From positions 1-5,826 of the forward strand of contig USFK01000105.1 in the NCBI GenBank assembly GCA_900553935.1: a stretch of 5,826 nucleotides of DNA, given 5' to 3'. Below are positions 1 to 4,431 of this stretch, in pieces (position 1 is the stretch's first letter; every line of letters starts with the position of its first letter). The position numbers and the translations under genes were made by a program. Source of the DNA: an uncultured Collinsella sp. Lineage in GTDB: Bacteria > Actinomycetota > Coriobacteriia > Coriobacteriales > Coriobacteriaceae. The notes beneath the pieces were generated by a model that was not told where the DNA came from, made no database searches, and worked only from the letters and a program-made list of their open reading frames with translations.

Positions 1-5
1 TCCAT
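1..5 (-). CDS. start of an unidentified gene running off the left edge
   Basis: Only the ATG (complement of 3-5) and two further bases are inside the window. The call rests on the ribosome site: a perfect AGGAGG (complement of 16-21) lies 10 bases upstream of the ATG. The product cannot be named. It is co-directional with the importer genes but separated from them by three hairpin terminators, so it is probably a separate transcription unit or one controlled by the hairpin at 49-78. Confidence 0.5.
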
Positions 6-15
6 GTAGGGAAAA

Positions 16-21
16 CCTCCT
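16..21 (-). promoter_or_regulatory. Shine-Dalgarno site AGGAGG for the gene starting at position 5
   Basis: The minus strand reads TTAGGAGG followed by a 10-base spacer and ATG. The site overlaps the TAG stop (20-22) of the short broken ORF upstream. If that ORF were translated to its end, the ribosome would stop on this site, an arrangement that allows translational coupling. Confidence 0.55.
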
Positions 22-183
22 AATGATCATTCAACCATGATACCCACCAAAAAGCCCGTCCGATCACATCGGACGGGCCGATAACTTGAGATGGGGTGGC
101 CGCGGTGGCGTAAGCAGGGCCGCCGGCGAGCACGCCGGCAAGGAGTGCGGCGGTCAAGCAAGACGGGGAAGGAGTCTTCTCAT
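20..183 (-). pseudogene. short signal-peptide-like ORF with one frameshift
   Basis: The minus strand has an AAGGA ribosome site (191-195), a 7-base spacer and ATG at 183. It reads MRRLLPRLA, then TGA. In the -1 frame the reading resumes at once as LTAALLAGVLAGGPAYA (from base 157), then about 28 more residues ending RAFWWVSWLNDH and TAG at 20-22. Joined, the two parts make a classic Sec signal peptide: a basic start, an Ala/Leu-rich core and an AYA cleavage site. A lost T in GCTTTGACC would explain the break. Against a longer real gene, codon use deteriorates after about base 70 and the end overlaps a strong terminator hairpin. It may be a remnant of a secreted protein gene, a small secreted peptide with a sequence error, or chance. 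I recognise no family. A GATAAT box (228-233) could be its -10, but no convincing -35 was seen. Confidence 0.35.
49..78 (-). terminator. intrinsic terminator or attenuator hairpin
   Basis: An 11-base perfect stem (GCCCGTCCGAT at 54-64 pairing with 68-78, 3-base loop) is followed on the minus strand by five T residues (53-49). This is a textbook intrinsic terminator for minus-strand transcription. It sits only about 27 bases upstream of the AGGAGG of the gene starting at position 5. It could therefore end the short upstream transcript or act as an attenuator for that gene. No competing antiterminator pairing was evident by eye. Confidence 0.8.
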
Positions 184-246
184 GGCAGTTTCCTTAGTTC
201 TTAACCAGTGGTTCCTGCTGACGCTGAATTATCGACATGATATGCG

Positions 247-286
247 AAAACCGTCGCAAAGGTATCTGTTCCTTTGCGGCGGTTTT
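247..286 (-). terminator. second tandem hairpin downstream of the ABC operon
   Basis: The 16-base arms (247-262 and 271-286, 8-base loop) begin with AAAACCG and end with CGGTTTT, so both strands have a T-rich tail. On the minus strand one C-A mismatch interrupts the stem. On the plus strand the same position is a G-U wobble and the hairpin is fully paired. It most likely backs up the terminator at 302-342. The better pairing of the plus-strand RNA leaves open that it also blocks antisense transcription entering the operon. Confidence 0.65.
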
Positions 287-301
287 GACGTTTGCGCAGA
301 T

Positions 302-342
302 AAAACCTGCCAAAATAAACCTGTCCCTTATTGGCAGGTTTT
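302..342 (-). terminator. intrinsic terminator of the ABC importer operon
   Basis: Perfect 12-base arms (AAAACCTGCCAA at 302-313 and TTGGCAGGTTTT at 331-342) enclose a 17-base loop. The hairpin overlaps the TAA stop of the ATPase gene (341-343). On the minus strand the 3' arm ends in TTTT followed by ATCT, which suits rho-independent termination. Its symmetry means it could work in both directions. Confidence 0.75.
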
Positions 343-1135
343 AGCTCAGCAGCATGCGGTCGTTGGCGAGCTCGCCGCCCGAGACCTCCTCGAACTTCTG
401 CAGCAGGTCGGCGACGGTGAGCGACTTCTTCTCGTCGCCCGCCACGTCGTAGATAACGTGGCCCTCGTGCATCATGATCAGGCGATTGCCCAGACGGATG
501 GCGTCATTCATGTTGTGCGTGACCATGAGCGTGGTCAGGTGGTTCTCGTCGACAATCTCCTCGGTCAGATTGAGCACCTTAGAGGCGGTCTTGGGGTCGA
601 GTGCCGCGGTGTGCTCGTCGAGCAGCAGCAAGCGCGGCTTGGTGAGCGTGGCCATGAGCAGCGTGAGTGCCTGGCGCTGGCCACCCGAAAGCAGGCCGAC
701 CTTGGCGTTGAGGCGCGTGTCCAGGCCAAGGTCCAGGCGCTTGAGCAACTCAACGTACTCGTCCTTCTCGGCTTTGGTGACGCCCCACGAAAGGCCGCGA
801 CGCTGGCCGCGACGCTTGGCGAGGGCCAAGTTCTCGGCAATCTGCATGTCGGCTGCGGTGCCGCGCATGGGATCCTGGAACACGCGGCCCAGGTACTTGG
901 CGCGCTGCGACTCGCTCAGGCGCGAGATGTCGGTGCCGTCGAGCTCGATAACGCCCGAATCGAGCGGATATACGCCGGCAATCATGTTGAGCAGCGTGGA
1001 TTTGCCGGCGCCGTTGCCGCCGATCACAGTTACAAAGTCGCCGTCGTTGAGGGTAAGGTCGACGCCGGTGAGCGCGCGCTTCTCGGTGACGGTGCCCTTG
1101 TTAAAGGTCTTCTTGACGTGCGAGAGCTTAAGCAT
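341..1135 (-). CDS. ABC importer ATP-binding protein (COG1101-like)
   Basis: This 264-residue cytoplasmic ATPase powers the importer encoded with it. All nucleotide-binding motifs are present: Walker A GGNGAGKST (39-47), Q-loop VFQDP (Gln87), signature LSGGQ (149-153), Walker B LLLLDE (169-174), D-loop ALD (178-180) and the switch His207 in MVTHN. The form DEHTAALDP is, from memory, common in the COG1101 ATPases that partner COG2984 binding proteins. The ATG at 1135 was chosen over upstream ATGs because the domain starts there (MLKLSHV), GGGAG/GAGG precedes it, and it overlaps the permease stop by 8 bases (ATGCTTAA, 1128-1135), which indicates translational coupling. A longer reading back to 1216 would only add residues from inside the permease gene. 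ATPase function is near certain; the substrate is not determined. Confidence 0.95.
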   Translation of the reverse strand: MLKLSHVKKTFNKGTVTEKRALTGVDLTLNDGDFVTVIGGNGAGKSTLLNMIAGVYPLDSGVIELDGTDISRLSESQRAKYLGRVFQDPMRGTAADMQIAENLALAKRRGQRRGLSWGVTKAEKDEYVELLKRLDLGLDTRLNAKVGLLSGGQRQALTLLMATLTKPRLLLLDEHTAALDPKTASKVLNLTEEIVDENHLTTLMVTHNMNDAIRLGNRLIMMHEGHVIYDVAGDEKKSLTVADLLQKFEEVSGGELANDRMLLS

Positions 1136-2051
1136 CTGCCTCATCTCCCTTCGTGTAGGAGCTGCGGAGCTTATAGCGCTCCCAAACCACGGGCACGCAC
1201 AGGGCCACGGCGACAATCACAGCAGAGAGCAGTTTCATGTCGTTGGCGTCCATGCCCAGCTGCAGCACGATGGCGCGGATGAGGAAGTACACCACGGAGC
1301 CAAAGACGGCGGAGGCCAGACGGACGGAGAACTGCGTGAGACCGCCGGGCAGCAGGCGGCCGAGCACCTCGCCGATGACGATGGCGGCAAGACCGATAAC
1401 GATGGCGCCGGTGCCCATGCCAATGTCGGCATACTTCTGGCTCTGGCAGATGAGCGCACCCGAAAGGCCAATGAGGGCGTTGGAGAGCACGAGGGCGATC
1501 ATTTTGGTGGTGTTGGTGTTAACGCCCAGGGCGCGGATCATGTACTCGTTGTTGCCGGTGGCACGCAGTGCCGAGCCGATCTCGGTGCCAAAGAACCAGT
1601 ACAGGATGGCGACGATGGCCACGGCCAGCACGATGCCTAGGATAATGGCAACAGTGGACTGCGGCAGGCCCGTCATGTTGCTGACAGACGAGAAGATAGT
1701 GCCCTTGGCAAGGATGGGCGTGTTGGACTTGCCCATGATGCGCAGGTTGATGGACCACAGACTGATCTGCGTAAGGATTCCGGCGAGGATTGCGGGAATC
1801 TCAAAGACGGTGGTCAAGATGCCCGTGACGGCGCCCGCGATGGCGCCGGCGCACATGCCGGCCAGCACGGCGAGCAAGGGGTCGACGTTATTGTTGACGA
1901 TGAGTACGGCGCAGACACAGCCGCCGAGGGCAAAGCTGCCGTCGCAGGTCATATCGGGGATGTCGAGCAGGCGGAACGTGATAAACACGCCAAGCACCAT
2001 AATGCCCCAGAGGACGCCCTGCGAAACGGCGCCCTGCAATGCAATGAGCAT
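1128..2051 (-). CDS. ABC importer permease, BPD_transp_2 type (COG4120-like)
   Basis: This 307-residue, strongly hydrophobic inner-membrane protein should form the channel, presumably as a homodimer because no second permease gene is present. Hydrophobic segments lie near residues 5-28, 40-52, 58-80, 85-102, 133-154, 183-203, 212-230, 243-264 and 272-289. The conserved N-terminal region QGVLWGIMVLGVFITFRLLDIPDMT and the cytoplasmic loop around residues 155-180 (GTEIGSALRATGNN) fit the branched-chain/sugar-type permease superfamily and the coupling loop that meets the ATPase. The start is well set by AGGAGG (2060-2065) eight bases before the ATG. The gene ends in the 8-base overlap with the ATPase. 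The 204-base gap from the binding-protein gene is unusually long for an operon and full of inverted repeats, so permease and ATPase levels may be set separately from the binding protein. Confidence 0.93.
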   Translation of the reverse strand: MLIALQGAVSQGVLWGIMVLGVFITFRLLDIPDMTCDGSFALGGCVCAVLIVNNNVDPLLAVLAGMCAGAIAGAVTGILTTVFEIPAILAGILTQISLWSINLRIMGKSNTPILAKGTIFSSVSNMTGLPQSTVAIILGIVLAVAIVAILYWFFGTEIGSALRATGNNEYMIRALGVNTNTTKMIALVLSNALIGLSGALICQSQKYADIGMGTGAIVIGLAAIVIGEVLGRLLPGGLTQFSVRLASAVFGSVVYFLIRAIVLQLGMDANDMKLLSAVIVAVALCVPVVWERYKLRSSYTKGDEADA

Positions 2052-2091
2052 GCTTCATACCTCCTAGGATAGGGTGGACACGTGATTTTCC

Positions 2092-2097
2092 ATAATA
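2092..2097 (-). promoter_or_regulatory. possible internal -10 box upstream of the permease gene
   Basis: The minus strand reads TATTAT (complement of 2092-2097), a 5/6 match to the -10 consensus, about 41 bases before the permease ATG. No good -35 hexamer lies 16-18 bases further upstream, so this is only a weak hint that permease and ATPase have their own promoter below the terminator-like hairpin. Confidence 0.2.
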
Positions 2098-2126
2098 GCG
2101 GTACCAATGCATAAAAGAGCTGCGGA

Positions 2127-2146
2127 CGGATGTTTTGTCTCATCCG
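2127..2146 (-). repeat. small inverted repeat in the intercistronic gap
   Basis: CGGATG (2127-2132) and CATCCG (2141-2146) form a 6-base stem with an 8-base loop. In the minus-strand transcript it follows directly after the U-rich tail of the larger hairpin at 2156-2184. It may be an RNA-stabilising or regulatory stem in the permease leader. No known riboswitch class was recognised. Confidence 0.45.
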
Positions 2147-2184
2147 AAACAAGCAGGGCGAACGCCGGTCTTTAGCGTTCGCCC
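2147..2184 (-). terminator. terminator-like hairpin between binding-protein and permease genes
   Basis: A perfect 10-base stem (GGGCGAACGC at 2156-2165, GCGTTCGCCC at 2175-2184) with a 9-base loop is followed on the minus strand by TGCTTGTTT (2155-2147). The tail is T-rich but interrupted, so a partial terminator is likely. Such elements after a binding-protein gene commonly let more binding protein than membrane components be made, either by termination or by protecting the 3' end of the upstream message. Confidence 0.6.
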
Positions 2185-2203
2185 CAAGGACTCAGATATT
2201 GAA

Positions 2204-2243
2204 TAACGCGGCTGTGGCGCGCGTGCGGGCCCTAGACGCGTTA
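2204..2243 (-). repeat. inverted repeat just after the binding-protein gene
   Basis: TAACGCG (2204-2210) and CGCGTTA (2237-2243) are perfect inverted arms enclosing 26 GC-rich bases that themselves hold the palindromes GCGCGC and GGGCCC. In RNA this can form a long branched stem right after the TAG stop at 2256. No function is recognised; it may shield the end of the binding-protein message. Confidence 0.4.
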
Positions 2244-2255
2244 CCGCGCATGGCG

Positions 2256-3236
2256 CTACTCGTCCAGAGCGGAAAGGTCGATGCCCAGGGCCTCGGCCGT
2301 CTCGTCGTTCTTGACGACGACCAGGTCCTTGCTCGAGAGGTGCTTGATCGGCATATCCTCGAGCTTGGCCTCGCCCTTCAGGATCTTAACGGCCATCTCG
2401 CCCGCGGCGTAGCCCAGGTCCTTATAGTTGATGGAGAGGGTGAACAGGCCGCCGGCCATGCACATACCCTCCTCGCCGGTCACGAAGGGGAGCTTATTCT
2501 CCTTGCAGATCTGGCCCACCTGCGAGGCACCCGCGGCAATCGTGTTGTCGGTGGGGGAGTACAGCGCGTCGACCTTGCCCACGGCAGACTCGACGACGGA
2601 CTGAATCTCGTTGGAGCTCGAGACGGTGAAATCGGTGTACTCGAGGCCCAGCTTGTTGAGCTCCTTCTTGGCGGCTTTGATCTGGACGTCGGAGTTGGAC
2701 TCGGCGGTGCAGTAGAGCAGGCCGACCTTTTTAACGTCGGGCAGGACCTTCTGCATCATCTCGAGCTGCTCGGCGACTGGGGTGAGGTCGGAAGCGCCCG
2801 TGACGTTGGTGCCGGGCTTGTCGTTGTCCTGGACCAGGCCGGAGGCGGCGTAGTCGGTGATGGCACAGCCCACGATGGGGATATCGGCCGTGGCGCCGGC
2901 GGCAGCCTGCGCGGCGGGCGTGGCGATGGCATAAATCAGGTTGACGTTGTCGCCCACAAACTTGTCGGCAATGGACTTACACGTGGACTGGTCGTTCTGG
3001 GCGTTCTTCTGGTCGATCTTGACCTTAAGGCCGCTCTCCTTGATGGCCTTGACAAAGCCGTCGTTGGCGGCATCGAGTGCGGAGTGCTCGGTGAGTTGCA
3101 GAACGCCGATGGTGTAGTCGGAACCGGCGGCAGCAGAGCCGGAACCAGAGTTGCCGCCGCATCCGGCGAGCGGGGCGAGCGCGAGCAGACCGGCGGAGAC
3201 CAGAAGGCTCCTGCGGCTGATGGTGATGTCCTTCAT
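2256..3236 (-). CDS. ABC importer substrate-binding lipoprotein (COG2984 / ABC_sub_bind)
   Basis: This 326-residue protein captures the substrate outside the membrane and delivers it to the permease. The N-terminus has a twin-arginine motif (SRRSLL, Arg8-Arg9), a hydrophobic stretch and a lipobox LAGC with Cys26, so it should be exported and lipid-anchored, probably by the Tat route. A Gly/Ser/Ala-rich linker (27-39) leads into the two-lobed binding fold from about residue 41. Recognisable ABC_sub_bind stretches are YTIGVLQLTEH (41-51), NLIYAIATPAAQAA (99-112), DIPIVGCAITD (118-128), GTNVTGASD (142-150), VGLLYC (171-176) and LPFVTGEEGM (249-258). The ATG at 3236 was chosen because the signal peptide begins there and a GGGGGT ribosome site precedes it. 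The upstream extension is not signal-like. Streptococcal relatives (TrpX) are linked to tryptophan uptake, but the substrate here is unknown. Confidence 0.92.
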   Translation of the reverse strand: MKDITISRRSLLVSAGLLALAPLAGCGGNSGSGSAAAGSDYTIGVLQLTEHSALDAANDGFVKAIKESGLKVKIDQKNAQNDQSTCKSIADKFVGDNVNLIYAIATPAAQAAAGATADIPIVGCAITDYAASGLVQDNDKPGTNVTGASDLTPVAEQLEMMQKVLPDVKKVGLLYCTAESNSDVQIKAAKKELNKLGLEYTDFTVSSSNEIQSVVESAVGKVDALYSPTDNTIAAGASQVGQICKENKLPFVTGEEGMCMAGGLFTLSINYKDLGYAAGEMAVKILKGEAKLEDMPIKHLSSKDLVVVKNDETAEALGIDLSALDE

Positions 3237-3268
3237 ATCATTACCCCCAGTATAAAAATGGCTGGAAA

Positions 3269-3294
3269 CACTGCACTGGGACAAAGTGCAAGTG
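3269..3294 (-). repeat. stem at the 5' end of the importer transcript
   Basis: CACTGCACT (3269-3277) faces AGTGCAAGTG (3285-3294) across a 7-base loop, giving a 9-base stem with one bulged base. It begins about where transcription should start if the promoter at 3300-3327 is right, so the message would carry a hairpin at its very 5' end. That arrangement often slows mRNA decay. As DNA it could instead be an operator. Confidence 0.5.
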
Positions 3295-3299
3295 GAACT

Positions 3300-3327
3300 A
3301 TAGTAGCGCTGATGTCCATTTTTACAA
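3300..3327 (-). promoter_or_regulatory. probable promoter of the importer operon
   Basis: On the minus strand TTGTAA (3327-3322) and TACTAT (3305-3300) are separated by 16 bases, a fair sigma-70-type match (4/6 in each hexamer). An A/T-rich block (TTAAAAAA) lies just upstream. The predicted start near 3293 leaves a leader of about 57 bases before the binding-protein ATG. No terminator was seen after the WYL gene, so some read-through from it is also possible. Confidence 0.45.
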
Positions 3328-3354
3328 CAGCCTGGCGGGTTTTTTAATACAGAA

Positions 3355-3387
3355 TCGGATGGGCGGTACGGGTAGTCGAATGGGCGG
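3355..3387. repeat. 12-base direct repeat with 21-base period upstream of the importer promoter
   Basis: TCGGATGGGCGG (3355-3366) and TCGAATGGGCGG (3376-3387) differ at one base and are spaced 21 bases apart, two helical turns, so both would face the same side of the DNA. They lie about 30-60 bases upstream of the proposed -35, a usual position for an activator site. Confidence 0.5.
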
Positions 3388-3390
3388 CGG
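3361..3390. promoter_or_regulatory. candidate operator, copy 1 (importer side)
   Basis: On the plus strand this element reads GGGCGGT (3361-3367), ACG, GGTAGTCG (3371-3378), a short linker, then GCGGCGG (3384-3390). The same three blocks in the same order occur at 4264-4293 upstream of the WYL gene. Conservation in two intergenic regions around one regulator suggests a shared binding site. GC-rich spacer DNA can produce such matches by chance, so this is tentative. Confidence 0.4.
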
Positions 3391-3396
3391 AGGGTC

Positions 3397-4182
3397 TTAT
3401 GCGGCGGAGGAGGCATCGTCCTCGTCCAGGACGGCGAAGAGCTTCTTGCCGTCGAGGAGACGTGTGGTGACGTTTCTCATGCGGCCGATCTCAACGGTAC
3501 GCAGCGTGTCGTCGGCGCCTCGCGCGTCATAGACCGTTCCCAGCAAATACGAGATGCCGTCTCGTTGCTTGATGGCAAAGGGCCGGAGTGTCATCCGCGC
3601 CACTTCGACCTCTCCGCGTGCCGTGACACTCGAAATATCAAAACTCACCGTGGTTCCGTGGTCGATGGCCTGCTCGATGAGCTCGCAGGCATCGATGCGC
3701 TTGACGGGCGTGCGTATGGCCTTGGTGGATTTGTCGCCTGCGCTTGGAGCAGGCTCGGGTGCATCGAGGTAGCCGCGAACGTCGGCACTCGCCATGGCGA
3801 CCAGGTGCTGCGCCATGCTTTTTCGAATGGCGATGGGCGTAGAGCGGTTGCGCATGACCATGCCGTGGAGCCGGATGATCTCTTCGTCGGTGAGCGGACG
3901 GGTCAAGAGCCGATACCCCACGCCGCGCTTGTATTCAATTTCGTATCCGGCATGGCGAAGTGCGGAGATGGCGGTGTAGATGCTGCGCCGCGCCGCCGAG
4001 ATGGGCATGCGGGCGGGGTCGTCGGGATGGGCGAGACGCCGGATCAACTCATCGGAAAGCATGGCCTTGTCCTCGCCGGTGTTTTCGCTTAATAATTGCA
4101 GGATGCGAACGGCGCGATAGGCTGCCATCGAGGCGGCGCCCCTCGTCGTGGTCTCGTAAGTTTCAACAGCGGTTTCGGTCAT
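3397..4182 (-). CDS. WYL-domain transcriptional regulator
   Basis: This is a 261-residue DNA-binding protein. Residues about 21-95 look like a winged helix-turn-helix: AYRAVRILQLLSE, then a recognition segment around SAARRSIYTAISALRHAGYE (62-81) and the wing YKRGVGYRLL (84-93). A variable linker (about 141-160) leads to a C-terminal WYL-type domain (about 167-245) with VSFDISS, LRPFAIKQRDGISYLLG (Ser-Tyr-Leu in place of the classical Trp-Tyr-Leu) and EIGRMRNV. WYL domains are thought to sense ligands or nucleic acids and to tune the attached DNA-binding domain. ATG 4182 was chosen because AAGGA (4193-4197) precedes it at 10 bases and the upstream extension lacks a ribosome site. It sits directly upstream of the importer operon in the same direction, and a related GC-rich element lies before both units, so it may regulate both. 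Whether it activates or represses is not visible. Confidence 0.85.
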   Translation of the reverse strand: MTETAVETYETTTRGAASMAAYRAVRILQLLSENTGEDKAMLSDELIRRLAHPDDPARMPISAARRSIYTAISALRHAGYEIEYKRGVGYRLLTRPLTDEEIIRLHGMVMRNRSTPIAIRKSMAQHLVAMASADVRGYLDAPEPAPSAGDKSTKAIRTPVKRIDACELIEQAIDHGTTVSFDISSVTARGEVEVARMTLRPFAIKQRDGISYLLGTVYDARGADDTLRTVEIGRMRNVTTRLLDGKKLFAVLDEDDASSAA

Positions 4183-4263
4183 GGCGTCCACGTCCTTTCC
4201 GTTTTGGGTGGCGACGGTATGGAGCCTAGGGCGCGGGGCTTTCCCAGGGGCGCAGGACACTCC

Positions 4264-4293
4264 GGGCGGTCGGTAGTCGTCGGCAAGCGGCGG
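4264..4293. promoter_or_regulatory. candidate operator, copy 2 (regulator side)
   Basis: GGGCGGT (4264-4270), C, GGTAGTCG (4272-4279), linker and GCGGCGG (4287-4293) repeat the block order of 3361-3390 with a 2-base difference in the first gap. It lies about 80-110 bases upstream of the WYL ATG, where it could serve autoregulation. I could not find a convincing promoter for the WYL gene to place it against. Confidence 0.38.
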
Positions 4294-4299
4294 GTCGAG

Positions 4300-4362
4300 T
4301 TTTCAACAGCCCTGCTCAACTGACCAAAATCTTGCCAAAAGCTTGACGGATACTGTTGAAAA
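4300..4362. repeat. 10-base perfect inverted repeat between asnS and the regulator gene
   Basis: TTTTCAACAG (4300-4309) and CTGTTGAAAA (4353-4362) are perfect inverted copies 43 bases apart. The right arm is also the T-tract side of the asnS terminator. A near copy, CTGTTGTAAAA, covers the -35 region of the importer promoter (minus strand, about 3331-3320). The left arm carries TTGAAA on the minus strand, which could be a -35 for the WYL gene, but no matching -10 was found. Confidence 0.45.
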
Positions 4363-4391
4363 AAGCGCCCCTCGGCTTGCCGAGAGGCGCT
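4359..4391 (-). terminator. intrinsic terminator of asnS
   Basis: On the minus strand AGCGCCTCTCGG (4391-4380) pairs with CCGAGGGGCGCT (4375-4364) around a CAAG loop. One position is a U-G wobble, so the 12-base stem is complete in RNA. It runs into six T residues (4364-4359). It lies about 40 bases after the asnS TAA and should insulate the regulator gene from it. Confidence 0.92.
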
Positions 4392-4431
4392 GGCGTGATG
4401 CGCTGGAACGCGTTCGGTGGCGCTGTGGCGA

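Noticed and set aside
20..60. Three Trp codons (FWWVSW) near a terminator suggested a tryptophan attenuator leader peptide.
   Set aside because: The Trp codons come after the terminator stem, partly made by its T-tract, so a ribosome stalled there could not control that hairpin. The reading frame also needs a frameshift.
91..106. GGGGTGGCCGCGG on the plus strand resembles a T-box sequence.
   Set aside because: The central ACC is missing, no terminator follows on the plus strand and there is no plus-strand gene. The bases are better read as minus-strand Ala/Thr codons.
150..165. GCT TGA C in the mini-ORF resembles the prfB +1 frameshift context.
   Set aside because: The frame that continues the signal peptide is -1, not +1. 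There is no slippery heptamer and no internal Shine-Dalgarno at the right distance.
2098..2107. TTGGTACCGC on the minus strand upstream of the permease resembles the T-box core (GGTGGNACCGCG).
   Set aside because: The preceding AGGG, the matching 3' antiterminator arm and any stem I with a specifier loop are absent. GGTACC is a simple palindrome and a chance match is likely.
86..3347. Long plus-strand ORFs of about 280-400 codons (86-1282, 474-1640, 1237-2067, 2130-3347).
   Set aside because: They lie antisense to strongly supported genes, have no recognisable domains or good ribosome sites, and are typical of GC-rich DNA where the opposite strand lacks stops.
4406..4415. GAACGCGTTC perfect palindrome after the asnS stop.
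   Set aside because: It is too short to fold as a hairpin and lies between the stop and the terminator; it is a plausible but unsupported protein site.
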